Positions 41,365 to 50,351 of a stretch of 64,000 nucleotides of DNA are shown piece after piece (position 1 is the first letter of the stretch; every line of letters begins with the position of its first letter). Origin of the DNA: Maricaulis salignorans. GTDB lineage: Bacteria; Pseudomonadota; Alphaproteobacteria; Caulobacterales; Maricaulaceae. Location: contig NZ_FNHG01000004.1 in assembly GCF_900103475.1 (NCBI RefSeq), forward strand, positions 124,001-188,000, in the 5' to 3' direction. Both the position numbers and the translations under genes were made by a program. The notes beneath the pieces are model-generated. The model was not told the origin of the DNA. It made no database searches and saw only the letters and a list, made by a program, of their open reading frames with translations.

Positions 41365-41662
41365 CGCCAGCCTCCCCGTCCCAGTAGTTTTCGGCGCGGC
41401 CCAGGAATTGGCGGATCACGAACCAGCCTCCCATGACCGCGGCCACAAAGCTGATAAAGCCAGCCAGCACGTAGAAGCCGGGGGTCTGGGCGAAGTCGAG
41501 ATATTCATGGCGCGGGTGGAAGAAATCCACCGCGCCCAGCGCGACCACCACAAGACCCAGCACCCAGACAACGCTGGACGCGAGCCATTTGGACTCAAGC
41601 CAGAGGAAAGGCCGTGCGATCGGATGGACCAGATCATCTTTTTTGGCGGGCTTCTGGCTCAT
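41357..41662 (-). CDS. Small two-helix membrane protein of the antiporter operon
   Basis: 101 residues with two membrane segments (about residues 28-47, ASSVVWVLGLVVVALGAV, and 62-83, PGFYVLAGFISFVAAVMGGW) and an acidic C-terminus (GRAENYWDGEAGDE). It overlaps both neighbours (ATGA with the upstream antiporter subunit, 8 bp with the downstream), which strongly indicates that it belongs to the same complex. It is not one of the canonical Mrp A-G subunits. Confidence 0.8.
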   Translation of the reverse strand: MSQKPAKKDDLVHPIARPFLWLESKWLASSVVWVLGLVVVALGAVDFFHPRHEYLDFAQTPGFYVLAGFISFVAAVMGGWFVIRQFLGRAENYWDGEAGDE

Positions 41663-43137
41663 AGCACTGTCTCGACAATCGCGACCGGCTCAAACACGGG
41701 CAGGAGGTAATCCCGCAGCGGGCCGATCAGGAAGAACAGGATGATGACGCCGGCAGCCGTGATCACTGGCGGCAGGATCACCAGCATGGGTGCCGGTTTC
41801 TTCAGCTTGGCCTCTTCAGGCGGCTCGAAATAAGCCCGCGCCGAAAGCGGCAGGAGATAGGCGATATTGAGCAGGGAGGAGGCGATCAGCGCCGTTGCGA
41901 GAACGACCTGGCCCGCCTCGAAAGTGCCCTGCATCAGGAAGAGTTTGGGCCACATCCCGGCCAGTGGCGGCAGGCCGATAATCGACAGGGCCCCCACGGT
42001 ATAGGCACCGAACAACCACGGCATATGCCGGCCAAGGCCGCGCATTTGCGAGATATTGGTCTTCTTGGTCGCCGTATAGATCGCACCGGCGCTCATGAAG
42101 AGCGTGATCTTGGCCCAGGCATGCATGACGATCTGCAAGGCACCGCCCAGCATGGCCAGGGGAGAGCCCAGCATCACCGCCAGGGTGACATAGGAGAGCT
42201 GGCTGATGGTCGAATAGGCCAGCCGTGCCTTGAGATTATCCTTGGTCAGGGCAATCAGCGAGGCAAGAACGATCGAGCCGGCCGCGATCCAGGCCAGCGG
42301 CTGGGAGGTCGGGGTGGCCGCGATCAGTGCAGGGCCGAAGATATAGGTGCCCACCTTGAGCATCGCGAAGACGCCGGCCTTCACGACGGCAACCGCGTGC
42401 AGGAAAGCGGAAACCGGCGTCGGCGCCACCATGGCATTGGGCAACCAGGCATGGACCGGCATCAGCGCCGCCTTGCCGATCCCGAAGGCAAACATGACCA
42501 GCAGGATGCCGGCAATCATCGGCGTGACATCGTTCAGCGCGAGCAGGCCACCGGCAACGAAATTGGTCGAACCGGCCAGGAATTGCGTCGCGATGATGGC
42601 AGGCAGGAGCAGGCCGATCGAGGTGCCGAGCAGAATGGTCAGATAGATGCGGCCGCCGCGCCGCGCTGCGGCATCGCCCTTATGGGTCACCAGCGGATAG
42701 GTCGACAGGGTGAGCACTTCGTAGAAGACGAACATCGTCAACAGATTGCCCGACAATGCGACGCCCATCGCGCCAGCGATGGCGATACAGAAACAGACAT
42801 AGAAACGCGTCTGGTTCTTCTCGTTATTGCCGCGCATATAGCCGATTGAATACAGCGAATTGACCAGCCACAGCCCGCTCGCCACCGCGGCGAACAGGGC
42901 ACCGAGCGGCTCGAGCTTGAAGGCCAGCTCCAGCCCGGGCGCTATCGATGCCAGGATCAGAGTCGGCTGGCTGGGCGCAATCTCGACGAGATAGGCGATA
43001 TTGAGGGCCAGCAGGACGCCGGAGACCAGGGTCGCACCCTCGCGCCAATTGGGGCGATTGCCCAGCAGCGCCACCATGACGCCGCCAAGGGCGGGAATGG
43101 CCAGGGCCAGGGCCAGGGCGAGTTCGGGAGTCCACAT
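41659..43137 (-). CDS. Mrp antiporter subunit D-like (second)
   Basis: 492 residues with about 14 membrane segments. Conserved charged residues for proton transfer: Glu in LTMFVFYEVLTLSTY, His/Trp in LMPVHAWLPNAMVAPTPVSA, Lys in VKAGVFAMLKVGTY and in IVMHAWAKITLFMSAGA. This is the MrpD/NuoM-NuoN family that moves protons in exchange for sodium or potassium. It follows the first D-like gene by only 3 bp. Confidence 0.92.
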   Translation of the reverse strand: MWTPELALALALAIPALGGVMVALLGNRPNWREGATLVSGVLLALNIAYLVEIAPSQPTLILASIAPGLELAFKLEPLGALFAAVASGLWLVNSLYSIGYMRGNNEKNQTRFYVCFCIAIAGAMGVALSGNLLTMFVFYEVLTLSTYPLVTHKGDAAARRGGRIYLTILLGTSIGLLLPAIIATQFLAGSTNFVAGGLLALNDVTPMIAGILLVMFAFGIGKAALMPVHAWLPNAMVAPTPVSAFLHAVAVVKAGVFAMLKVGTYIFGPALIAATPTSQPLAWIAAGSIVLASLIALTKDNLKARLAYSTISQLSYVTLAVMLGSPLAMLGGALQIVMHAWAKITLFMSAGAIYTATKKTNISQMRGLGRHMPWLFGAYTVGALSIIGLPPLAGMWPKLFLMQGTFEAGQVVLATALIASSLLNIAYLLPLSARAYFEPPEEAKLKKPAPMLVILPPVITAAGVIILFFLIGPLRDYLLPVFEPVAIVETVL

Positions 43138-43140
43138 GAT

Positions 43141-44664
43141 CTAGCGCCCTCCCATTACGGCTTCGGCTGCGGCATTCGCCAGATGGACCAGCGGATCCGC
43201 ATTGAAGAAGAAATACACATTGGCCAGGGCCAGGATCGACATTGGAACCACAACCGCCCAGGGCGCGGTGCTGGCCGCAATAGCCTTGCCCTGGTGGCTT
43301 GGCGGCTCTTCCATCCAGATCGCCATCAACATCCGGCCGACATAGACCAGTGCCAGCAGCGATGAGGCGATCAACGCCGCAACCGCCCACCACCAGTCGC
43401 GGTCGAGCGCGGCGAGGATGAGATACCATTTCGAGGTGAAGCCGACCGTCAACGGCACGCCGACCAGCGACAGACCGGAAATCGTGAAGGCACTGGCGGA
43501 AACCGGCATCGTGCGCCCAAGCCCGTTGAGGCTGGCGATGCTGCGAACGCCGAATTTGAGGGCGAAGGCGCCAAGCGCCATGAAGAGCGCGCCCTTCATC
43601 ATTGCATGGTTCATCAGATGCAGCATACCGGCCGACAGGCCCGCCTTCGTGCCCATGCCGAGGCCGAGCATCATATAGCCGACCTGGGCGACCGAGGAAT
43701 AAGCCAGCACGCGCCGCGGATCGGTCTGGAAGATCGCCTGTGCCGAGGCCACGATCATGCCGACCGTGCCAAGCACCGCGAATATCCAGGTGAAGGAGGC
43801 CGCCACGAAGGTGACTTCCGGATGGAAAATCGAGAACAGGAAGCGGATCAGAACGTAAAAGGCCACTTTCGTCGCGGTCGAGGCGAGGAAGGCGGTGACG
43901 AAGTTCGGCGCGAAGGCATAGGCATTCGGCAGCCAGACATGCAGCGGGAACATCGCCGCTTTCAGCCCGAGGCCGACGACAATGAAGGCAAAGGCCGCTT
44001 CGGTGACGCGGCTATGGCCATCCTCCGCCAGCACGCGCGCGATATCGACCATGTTGAGCGTGCCGGTCGCCATGTAGAGGAAACCGACGCCGATCACGAA
44101 GAAGGTCGCGCCGATCGTGCCGAGGATGAGGTAATTATACGAAGCCGTCAGCGCCCGGCGATCCTTGCCGCCGCCCATCGCGACAAGCGCATAGGTCGAG
44201 AGCGACGAGACTTCCAGGAACACGAAGACATTGAAGGCATCGCCGGTGATCGTGACGCCCAACAGACCCGTAAAACAAACCAGGAAGGCGGAATAGAACA
44301 TCGGCTGTTTGCCGGGCTCGATCTCGTCGGCCACGCTGGGCAGGGCGTAGATCGTGCAGAGCAGGCCGACAAAGCCGACCAGAAGCAGGATGGGAACATT
44401 GAGGGCATCGACGCGGTATTCAATGCCGAGCGGCGGAGCCCAGCCACCGAGATGATAGCTGACGCTGCCAGCCTGAGAGACTTCGCCAAGCAGGACCAGC
44501 GCGAGAATCGCGACCAGGAAGGCGGCGAGAAGGGAAATCGCCCAGGCTATCCGCCCGCTCGGCATCAGCGCGGCAATCGGCGCCAAAATCAGCGGTATGA
44601 CAACCAGCAGAACTGGTGCATGCGCGGCAATTCCCGCAGGCAGGAGATGAGCCAGAATATCCAT
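43141..44664 (-). CDS. mrpD: Mrp antiporter subunit D-like (first)
   Basis: 507 residues with about 14 membrane segments. Glu in FNVFVFLEVSSLSTYALVAM, the FPLHVWLPNAYAFAPNFVTA block, Lys in STATKVAFYVLI and in HAMMKGALFMALGA are the conserved ion/proton-path residues of the MrpD family. It begins at the position where the mrpC gene ends (shared base, TGATG), the normal C-D order of Mrp operons, so this copy is the best candidate for true MrpD. Confidence 0.92.
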   Translation of the reverse strand: MDILAHLLPAGIAAHAPVLLVVIPLILAPIAALMPSGRIAWAISLLAAFLVAILALVLLGEVSQAGSVSYHLGGWAPPLGIEYRVDALNVPILLLVGFVGLLCTIYALPSVADEIEPGKQPMFYSAFLVCFTGLLGVTITGDAFNVFVFLEVSSLSTYALVAMGGGKDRRALTASYNYLILGTIGATFFVIGVGFLYMATGTLNMVDIARVLAEDGHSRVTEAAFAFIVVGLGLKAAMFPLHVWLPNAYAFAPNFVTAFLASTATKVAFYVLIRFLFSIFHPEVTFVAASFTWIFAVLGTVGMIVASAQAIFQTDPRRVLAYSSVAQVGYMMLGLGMGTKAGLSAGMLHLMNHAMMKGALFMALGAFALKFGVRSIASLNGLGRTMPVSASAFTISGLSLVGVPLTVGFTSKWYLILAALDRDWWWAVAALIASSLLALVYVGRMLMAIWMEEPPSHQGKAIAASTAPWAVVVPMSILALANVYFFFNADPLVHLANAAAEAVMGGR

Positions 44665-45089
44665 TACCCAGCCGCTCCCGTATCACGCGAATAGTCCGCC
44701 GCGTTCAGCGCTTCGTCCTCGATGGAGCCATAGGCCTCGCGAATTCGCACCACCAGGGCGAGCCCGACGGCGAGGGTTGCGACGCCGACGACGATCGCGG
44801 TGAGGATCAGCACATGTGGCAGCGGGTTGGAATAAAGCACCGCCTCGGCCGCACCATGACCGGCGGCCGCAGCGCCATGATCGTCGCCATGCGCGTCAGC
44901 GATGATCGGCGGCTGGCCACCAAACACTTTCGCAAGCGTGATGTAGAGCAGGAAGACCGAGGTCTGGAACAGGGAAAGCCCGACCAGACGTTTGACCAGA
45001 TTGCCGGTTGCGAACACGACATAAAGCCCCGTCATCATCAGGATGATGATCGGGATATAGTTGAAACGTTCCAGGAGGATATCAAGCAT
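44664..45089 (-). CDS. mrpC: Cation/proton antiporter subunit C (NuoK-like)
   Basis: 141 residues with three membrane segments (IIILMMTGLYVVFATGNLVK; LVGLSLFQTSVFLLYITLAK; HVLILTAIVVGVATLAVGLA), matching MrpC/NuoK. A His/Asp-rich loop (ADAHGDDHGAAAAGHGAAEA) between helices two and three is longer than usual. Adjacent to MrpB (1-bp gap) and MrpD (overlap) in the canonical order. Confidence 0.93.
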   Translation of the reverse strand: MLDILLERFNYIPIIILMMTGLYVVFATGNLVKRLVGLSLFQTSVFLLYITLAKVFGGQPPIIADAHGDDHGAAAAGHGAAEAVLYSNPLPHVLILTAIVVGVATLAVGLALVVRIREAYGSIEDEALNAADYSRDTGAAG

Positions 45090-45090
45090 T

Positions 45091-45549
45091 TTACCAGTCC
45101 TCGTCCGGCAGGTCCGGGATCCGTCCGGCGAAGGCGTAGAAAATCGCCAGCATCACCGATGAGACCGTGAACAGGACGCCAAGCTCGATCAGCAGAATGC
45201 CGTAATGCTGTCCGGTATGATGGCTCTGATCAGGGTGCAAGGCGTCGTAATCGAGAAAATTGACCGGCTCGCCGGCACCATTCATCAGCAGGGTCGCAAC
45301 CCCGACGCCGGCGAACAGCAGAACGCCGGCGGCCATCAGATAACGCACGGCCGCCGGGGGGACGGCGCGGCGCGCCTCTTCCATCCCGAAGATCAACGCG
45401 TAGAGGATGACACCAACGGCAACGATCACGCCAGCCTGGAAGCCGCCACCCGGACCGAAATCACCGTGGAATTGCACGTAAAAACCAAACACCACGATGA
45501 TCGGAATCAGGAGTTTGGAAACAACGCGGAGGATCAGGTGCGGGCTCAT
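45091..45549 (-). CDS. mrpB: Na+/H+ antiporter subunit B (MnhB domain)
   Basis: 152 residues. LRVVSKLLIPIIVVFGFYVQ followed by FHGDFGPGGGFQAGVIVAVG is the diagnostic MnhB/MrpB motif (H-G-D-x-x-P-G-G-G-F-Q). Four membrane segments. Its start shares ATGA with the preceding DUF4040 gene. It is a membrane subunit of the antiporter complex. Confidence 0.95.
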   Translation of the reverse strand: MSPHLILRVVSKLLIPIIVVFGFYVQFHGDFGPGGGFQAGVIVAVGVILYALIFGMEEARRAVPPAAVRYLMAAGVLLFAGVGVATLLMNGAGEPVNFLDYDALHPDQSHHTGQHYGILLIELGVLFTVSSVMLAIFYAFAGRIPDLPDEDW

Positions 45550-46184
45550 GATGCGCCCTCCTCTTTGACCGGCTTGGCCGGCTTGCCAGCCTTGGGTGCC
45601 CGGGCAGCGGGAGCCGCCTTGGCCGCAGGCTTGCCCTTCGGTTCACGCTTGCGGCCACCAAAGCCGAGCAGAAGGATCACACCGAGTCCGGCCGTGAAGA
45701 TCACGACAGTCTCGCCGAGCGTATCGAAGCCGCGATAGCTGGACAGCACCGCCGTCACGATATTCGGGACTGCGATGTCATGGGGTGTCTGCTCGAGATA
45801 GTCGCGGCCGACATAGGCATTGGCAACTGACTCCGCGTCGCCATAGACCGGCATATCGGGCACGGCGTAGAGCAGCGCGGCCCCTGCTGCGACGACCACA
45901 GCCAGTGCGGCCCAATGGCGCTGCGGCTTGCTGGGTTCGGCTTCACGCGCCGTCAGCAGCATCGCCGCCAGCAGCAATACGGTAGAAATCCCGGCGCCAA
46001 CGGCGGCCTCTGTGAAGGCGACATCAACCGCATCGAGCGAGACAAACCAGGCCGCGCAAAGCAGGCTGTAGACGCCCATCAGCATCACGACCGCGAACAG
46101 ATTGCGCAGGCGGACAATGGCGAAGGCAACCGCCAGGAGCATGCCGATCAGGGCATAGTCGAGATATTGGGTCAGATCGGTCAT
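45546..46184 (-). CDS. DUF4040/MbhD-E-like antiporter subunit (MrpA C-terminal equivalent)
   Basis: 212 residues. The first 80 residues are three membrane segments of the DUF4040 type (YALIGMLLAVAFAIVRLRNL; FTEAAVGAGISTVLLLAAML), a later pair resembles MbhE (PHDIAVPNIVTAVLSSYRGF; DTLGETVVIFTAGLGVILLL), and the C-terminus is a basic Ala/Lys/Pro-rich tail. Together it corresponds to the C-terminal part of MrpA as a separate gene. It overlaps both neighbours by ATGA. Confidence 0.88.
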   Translation of the reverse strand: MTDLTQYLDYALIGMLLAVAFAIVRLRNLFAVVMLMGVYSLLCAAWFVSLDAVDVAFTEAAVGAGISTVLLLAAMLLTAREAEPSKPQRHWAALAVVVAAGAALLYAVPDMPVYGDAESVANAYVGRDYLEQTPHDIAVPNIVTAVLSSYRGFDTLGETVVIFTAGLGVILLLGFGGRKREPKGKPAAKAAPAARAPKAGKPAKPVKEEGAS

Positions 46185-46552
46185 GCCTTGCCCTCCTCAT
46201 CGGCCAGATCGCGCGGATGCGACGGCTTGAAGTGCGCCAGGTCCGGCTTGTGGCCGGCCCGATGGGCGGCATTGGCGACGGCATGGGTCGCGGTCGGACT
46301 GGTCAGGAAGAGCAGAAGGCCGACGAGGGCGAGCTTGGCCATGGTCTGCCAGTCTCCCGCCTGCAGGATCAGACCGAGGATGACCAGTTCGGCACCGAGC
46401 GTGTCGGTGACACCCGCTGCATGCATGCGCGTATAGAAATCGGGCAGACGGATAACGCCGATCGCGCCGGCCAGAACGAAAACCAGGCCTGCCGACATCG
46501 ACGCGACACTGATAGCAAATAACAGATGATGCCAGATCTCGGCGCCGCTCAT
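46181..46552 (-). CDS. mrpG: Monovalent cation/proton antiporter subunit G
   Basis: 123 residues. VLAGAIGVIRLPDFYTRMHA, then AGVTDTLGAELVILGLIL are the MnhG/MrpG signatures. Three membrane segments plus a basic, His-containing cytoplasmic tail (ANAAHRAGHKPDLAHFKPSH). It is translationally coupled to the F and DUF4040 genes. Confidence 0.94.
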   Translation of the reverse strand: MSGAEIWHHLLFAISVASMSAGLVFVLAGAIGVIRLPDFYTRMHAAGVTDTLGAELVILGLILQAGDWQTMAKLALVGLLLFLTSPTATHAVANAAHRAGHKPDLAHFKPSHPRDLADEEGKA

Positions 46553-46866
46553 GCCTCGTCCTCCCCGTCGACGGCCCGTCTCAGGGACATCTGGGCCAGG
46601 GAGATCTCCAGCGAGCGATAGCGGAAGAATTTGAGGATCGCGATGGTCGCGACGAAATTGATCAGGGCATAGAGCATGGCGATGTCGATCGCATCCTGGC
46701 GCCCGGACAAGGCACTGAACACAAGCAGGAAAAGGATGGTTTTGGTGCCGAAGGAATTGGCCGCCAGGACGCGGTCATACAGCGTCGGCCCGGCAAACAG
46801 GCGCGCCAGCATAATCGCCATGGCGCAGGCCATGCCCAGCGCCATGATGAAATTGAACATGTCCAT
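46549..46866 (-). CDS. mrpF: Monovalent cation/proton antiporter subunit F
   Basis: 105 residues with three membrane segments. LARLFAGPTLYDRVLAANSF (G-P-T-x-x-D-R) is the MrpF motif, followed by a DAIDIAMLYALINFVATIAI helix with the conserved aspartate and then a basic tail. It shares one base with MrpE (TGATG) and four with MrpG. Confidence 0.94.
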   Translation of the reverse strand: MDMFNFIMALGMACAMAIMLARLFAGPTLYDRVLAANSFGTKTILFLLVFSALSGRQDAIDIAMLYALINFVATIAILKFFRYRSLEISLAQMSLRRAVDGEDEA

Positions 46867-47369
46867 CAGAGCACCTTCCGTTTGCCATCGGATGCCAGAT
46901 CCGAACGCGCGCCCATCTCGGCGAAACCGGCCGGATCGGTGAAGCTGGTATCGAGGGCGTGAATCAGGAACCCGTCTTCCTCGACATCAATCGTCACGGT
47001 GCCGGGGGTCAGGGTGATGGAATTGGCGAAAACGGCGTGACCCAGCCCGGAGCGTTGCTCGGCTGGAACGCGGACCAGTCGCGGCTCGACGTCGATTTCC
47101 GGCTTCATCACCAGCTTCACAACCGCCAGATTGGCCGCCAGGATTTCGCGGCCCAGCCAGATCCAGTACATCGCAAGCGGCAAGGCCGGCAGGATCGGAA
47201 CGGTCTCGCGATCAAGGATCCGCATCCGCGCAGTCAACGCGACCGTTGCCACCACGCTCAACACGCCAAAACCGATGACCAGAGGATAATCGCCCGACAG
47301 CGTGTACTGACCCGAAAGCGTCAGCCAGAGCAGGACAAGTACGGCCGTCAAACCGACGCTATAGGTCAT
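46866..47369 (-). CDS. mrpE: Na+/H+ antiporter subunit E
   Basis: 167 residues, the first gene of the operon. Two membrane segments (VLVLLWLTLSGQYTLSG; YPLVIGFGVLSVVATVAL), then the MrpE cytoplasmic part with LAANLAVVKLVMKPEIDVEP and FANSITLTPGTVTIDVEEDG, which is the diagnostic motif. ATG 47369 follows GGGGAG by seven bases. The promoter should lie in the gap before the DUF2336 gene end at 47543. Confidence 0.94.
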   Translation of the reverse strand: MTYSVGLTAVLVLLWLTLSGQYTLSGDYPLVIGFGVLSVVATVALTARMRILDRETVPILPALPLAMYWIWLGREILAANLAVVKLVMKPEIDVEPRLVRVPAEQRSGLGHAVFANSITLTPGTVTIDVEEDGFLIHALDTSFTDPAGFAEMGARSDLASDGKRKVL

Positions 47370-47542
47370 GAAAACTCCCCGCACGCATTTGCCTTAGCCC
47401 CGGGTTTTAACCCGAGATTCCGGCCTTGGCCAGACAAGCCGGGCGGCAATCGCAGATCATCGCCCATGCGCGAAGACGACGGCGGGATTTCGCCTGTGAC
47501 GCGAAATATCGGGTGGGACTTGCAAGGCTTGCGCAACGCGCC

Positions 47543-48634
47543 TCAGCGCTTGTCGCCATCCTCGACCGAGAGGTTCCAGTAGCGCAGGACAGTCTGGGCC
47601 TTCTCCACCGACAGGCTGTCATGAACCTTGCGCGCCAGCTCGACCGATTCATCCTGGACATGGCGGCCAAGGCCAGTCCACAAACCGTGAAAACTGGGCC
47701 ATTTCAGCCCCGTCGCCTTACACAGGATGGCCAGCGGTTCGCCCGCCATATCATCCATCATCCGCAAGAGCAGCCGCTTGTGAATGGCCGCGAGGGTGGC
47801 GATTTCCTCGACGATCACCGCTTGCCCGCCCTCGGCGGCAAACGCATCGATCGCCCCTTCGAGCGAACCATAGGGGCTCAGCTCGGCGGCCTCGCGATTG
47901 CGTTGACGCCGGTCAATATAGCGCAGGACGCGCGTGACCAGCGGGTCATCCCCGTCTTCCGCAGAGACCATCGGAAAGATGTCTTCGGTTGAATCGATCA
48001 GGATGGTGCGGTCGACCGCAAAACGTTCGAGAATCTGGACGCGCTCTGGATGCTCGCAATCCCAGAACAGGCGGAAAGCCTGGGACGGCCGCAATTCGGG
48101 ACGCCGGATCAACAGGCGCGCATAGCGCATCTCGTCCTGCGCCGCCCCGACCAGGCGATCCAGGGTCGGCGCGGCCAGGGCGGTAGTCTGGTTCTTCAGC
48201 ACACATTCGACCACCGGAGCCTCGCCGGCAGCGACCAGGGCTGCTGAAATGATCTCGCTGATATTCTCGCGCCGTGCGATCGCCATGCGATGCTGCAGAC
48301 TTCCGGACTGGACGATCTCGAGCAGATCGAAATCGGTCAGCGCCCGGGATTCCTCGAGGATTGGCTGGGCAATTTCATACCGGTCGCAGGCGAGAACGCG
48401 CAGGAGTCGGCCCGGCGCCTCGAGCAAACCGGCCAGTCGGCGTGCGCAACGCTGCCGTACGGGCACATCGCTGGCTCGGAGGATATCATACAGGAGATCA
48501 GCCACGATCCAGCGTTCGCGGGGCGTCAGGCGGCTCGATGGCAGACCGACAATATCGGTCAGCCGGCGCGCCAGCACATTGCGCGCGCGCCGCGGCGCTT
48601 CATCGATCAGCTCAAAGGGTTCGGCATTTGCCAT
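47543..48634 (-). CDS. DUF2336 protein (second)
   Basis: 363 residues, all helical. Family pattern: LTDIVGLPSSRLTPRERWIV, then ILRASDVPVRQRCARRLAGL, SGSLQHRMAIARRENISEII, and CKATGLKWPSFHGLWTGLGR near the C-terminus. It is a diverged paralogue of the protein at 25999-27081. ATG 48634 (MANAEPFELIDEAP) is preferred; a frame extends 13 codons further. It lies upstream of, and on the same strand as, the antiporter operon with a gap of 173 bp. Role unknown. Confidence 0.83.
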   Translation of the reverse strand: MANAEPFELIDEAPRRARNVLARRLTDIVGLPSSRLTPRERWIVADLLYDILRASDVPVRQRCARRLAGLLEAPGRLLRVLACDRYEIAQPILEESRALTDFDLLEIVQSGSLQHRMAIARRENISEIISAALVAAGEAPVVECVLKNQTTALAAPTLDRLVGAAQDEMRYARLLIRRPELRPSQAFRLFWDCEHPERVQILERFAVDRTILIDSTEDIFPMVSAEDGDDPLVTRVLRYIDRRQRNREAAELSPYGSLEGAIDAFAAEGGQAVIVEEIATLAAIHKRLLLRMMDDMAGEPLAILCKATGLKWPSFHGLWTGLGRHVQDESVELARKVHDSLSVEKAQTVLRYWNLSVEDGDKR

Positions 48635-48997
48635 CCCGACCGGTCCATTCCATCTCGTGTCCGGCTCCACCATGGCCCGGTCGTGTTAATGAATAGTGCT
48701 CTGGCAGGCGCTGGCCAGCTTGACATTGCAGGTGCGAAGGCAGACCTTCACAACCATGAACATGACCAAACACCGGCTTCCAACTTCTTACAGGGCGTGT
48801 CCGATCGCGGGCATCTGACCCTCGGCCCGGTCGCGTCGCGCCCCGGTCGAGGGGTATAGGCTGGCGTTTCGCAATGCGCTTCAAGCATTGCCGATGACCC
48901 GGCCCGATACGCGGCACATCTTCCACAAAACAATTATCCGACCGTAGCGACGCCCAAGGCGCGCGTGCGGCCCTGATGCTCAAGAGGAGGTCAGCCA
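48635..48997. other. Divergent intergenic region, no gene seen
   Basis: About 360 bp between the divergent DUF2336 and rnk genes. Reading frames here lack ribosome-binding sites and normal codon use. Only the AGAGGAGG at about 48983-48990, belonging to the rnk gene, is a clear signal. Promoters of both genes are expected here. Confidence 0.5.
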
Positions 48998-49450
48998 ATG
49001 GCTCCCGCCACAAAACGTAAACTCAAGCCTGCCATCACCTTGACCCGTTCCGATCATGAACGCTTGTGGAGACTGGCCGAATCCCTGCCCGACACCGCCG
49101 CCAATGTTGCCGAGCCGCTGCTCGTCGAGCTCGATCGGGCTCGCGTCGTCGCCGACAACAAGCTCGCCGCGAAAACCGTGCGCATGGGCTCGACCCTGTG
49201 CTTCACCAGCGAGCTGGGCGAGGACAAGACCGTCACCCTGGTCTTCCCGGGCGAAGCGGATATTGCCGCCAACAAGATCTCGATCCTCACCCCGATCGGG
49301 GCCGCCCTGATCGGCCTGTCCGCAGGGCAGACGATTGACTGGACCGCACGGGACGGGCGCGTACGCCGCCTCACCGTGAAGAGCGTCACCCAGCCCGGCG
49401 AGGCCGTCAGCGCCCCGGATGCGGCCGTCGCGGCGGCGCAGGCATCGTGA
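48998..49450 (+). CDS. rnk: Nucleoside diphosphate kinase regulator-type protein (GreA/B C-terminal fold)
   Basis: 150 residues. The first 50 residues are a short helix pair (ITLTRSDHERLWRLAESLPD) as in Rnk, followed by the GreA/GreB C-terminal FKBP-like domain: VRMGSTLCFTSELGEDKTVT, then VFPGEADIAANKISILTPIG and ALIGLSAGQTIDWTARDGRV. There is no long coiled coil, so it is Rnk-like and not a transcript-cleavage factor. Rnk binds RNA polymerase and influences nucleotide kinase levels in other bacteria. Strong AGGAGG seven bases before the ATG. Confidence 0.9.
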   Translation: MAPATKRKLKPAITLTRSDHERLWRLAESLPDTAANVAEPLLVELDRARVVADNKLAAKTVRMGSTLCFTSELGEDKTVTLVFPGEADIAANKISILTPIGAALIGLSAGQTIDWTARDGRVRRLTVKSVTQPGEAVSAPDAAVAAAQAS

Positions 49451-49597
49451 ACGCGCCCGGACGGGCGGGGTATCCAGCGGCGCGCCCGCCCTCGCTGATG
49501 GATACCCCGCCCGCCATTTTATTCGCGCTTTCAACGCGCAACCGCCTGCACTAACCTCCCCGCTTCGCCATCCGGCGACTTGTCTGGGGAGACACTC

Positions 49598-50272
49598 ATG
49601 AAAAAATTGATTGCCGAATTCATCGGCACATTCGCACTCGTGCTGTTCGGTTGCGGTGCCGCCGTGCTGGCCGGTGCAGAAATTGGCCAGTTGGGCATCG
49701 CCCTCGCCTTCGGCCTCGCCATCGTCGCCATGGCCTATGGCATCGGCCCGATTTCCGGTTGCCACGTCAATCCGGCCGTCAGTTTCGGTGTCTTTCTCGC
49801 CGGGCGGATGGAGATGAAGGACATGCTCGGCTATTGGGTCGCGCAAACATTTGGTGCCATTGCGGCTGCGGCCCTGCTGATGTTCCTGCTGTCCAATAGC
49901 GCGGGCGGTTTTGCCGGCAATCTCGGGCAGAATGGCTGGGGACCGGGTTATCTCGGGGAATATTCCATGGTCGCCGCCCTCGTGTTCGAGATCGTGATGA
50001 CCTTCCTCTTCGTCGTCGTCATTCTCGGCGTTACCGGACCGGGTGGCGATGCCGCCCTCGCCGGGCTCGCGATCGGCCTGACCCTGGCCGTGATCCACAT
50101 CACCGGCATCCAGGTGACCGGTGTTTCGGTTAATCCGGCCCGCTCGATCGGACCGGCCCTGCTCGCCGGCGGCGCCGCCATAGGCCAGCTCTGGCTCTTC
50201 ATCGTCGCGCCCCTGATCGGTGCGGCCCTGGCTGGCTTCGCCGTCAAGATGAAGCTGATCGCCGCAGACTGA
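49598..50272 (+). CDS. aqpZ: Aquaporin Z
   Basis: 224 residues with six membrane segments and two half-helices. Both NPA motifs are present: CHVNPAVSFGVF and VSVNPARSIGPALL. The narrow-filter Phe/His/Arg positions (FIGTFALVLFGCG; HITGIQVTG; NPARS) fit a water-selective channel. ATG 49598 follows GGGGAGACACTC; an in-frame TTG at 49580 is less likely. A perfect hairpin lies after the stop, shared with the converging oxidoreductase gene. Confidence 0.96.
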   Translation: MKKLIAEFIGTFALVLFGCGAAVLAGAEIGQLGIALAFGLAIVAMAYGIGPISGCHVNPAVSFGVFLAGRMEMKDMLGYWVAQTFGAIAAAALLMFLLSNSAGGFAGNLGQNGWGPGYLGEYSMVAALVFEIVMTFLFVVVILGVTGPGGDAALAGLAIGLTLAVIHITGIQVTGVSVNPARSIGPALLAGGAAIGQLWLFIVAPLIGAALAGFAVKMKLIAAD

Positions 50273-50288
50273 TCGCGGCAAACATGAC

Positions 50289-50322
50289 CCGCCAGCCGGC
50301 GCTAAAAAGGCGCCGGCTGGCT
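50289..50322. terminator. Shared hairpin between converging genes
   Basis: GCCAGCCGGCGC, a six-base TAAAAA loop and the exact complement GCGCCGGCTGGC. No T-tract follows on either strand, so if it ends transcription it does so less efficiently; it lies between the stops of aqpZ and the oxidoreductase gene. Confidence 0.55.
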
Positions 50323-50351
50323 GTGGTCAGCGAAGTTTCCAGCCCCCGCCT

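Noticed and set aside
39997-41436. 479-codon plus-strand frame antisense to the antiporter subunit
   Set aside because: Arg/Gln/Asp/His-rich composition produced by the complement of membrane-protein codons. The same holds for plus-strand frames at 42025-42849 and 43606-44694.
48980-50281. 433-codon minus-strand frame over rnk and aqpZ
   Set aside because: Both plus-strand genes have diagnostic motifs and good ribosome-binding sites; the minus frame is a shadow.
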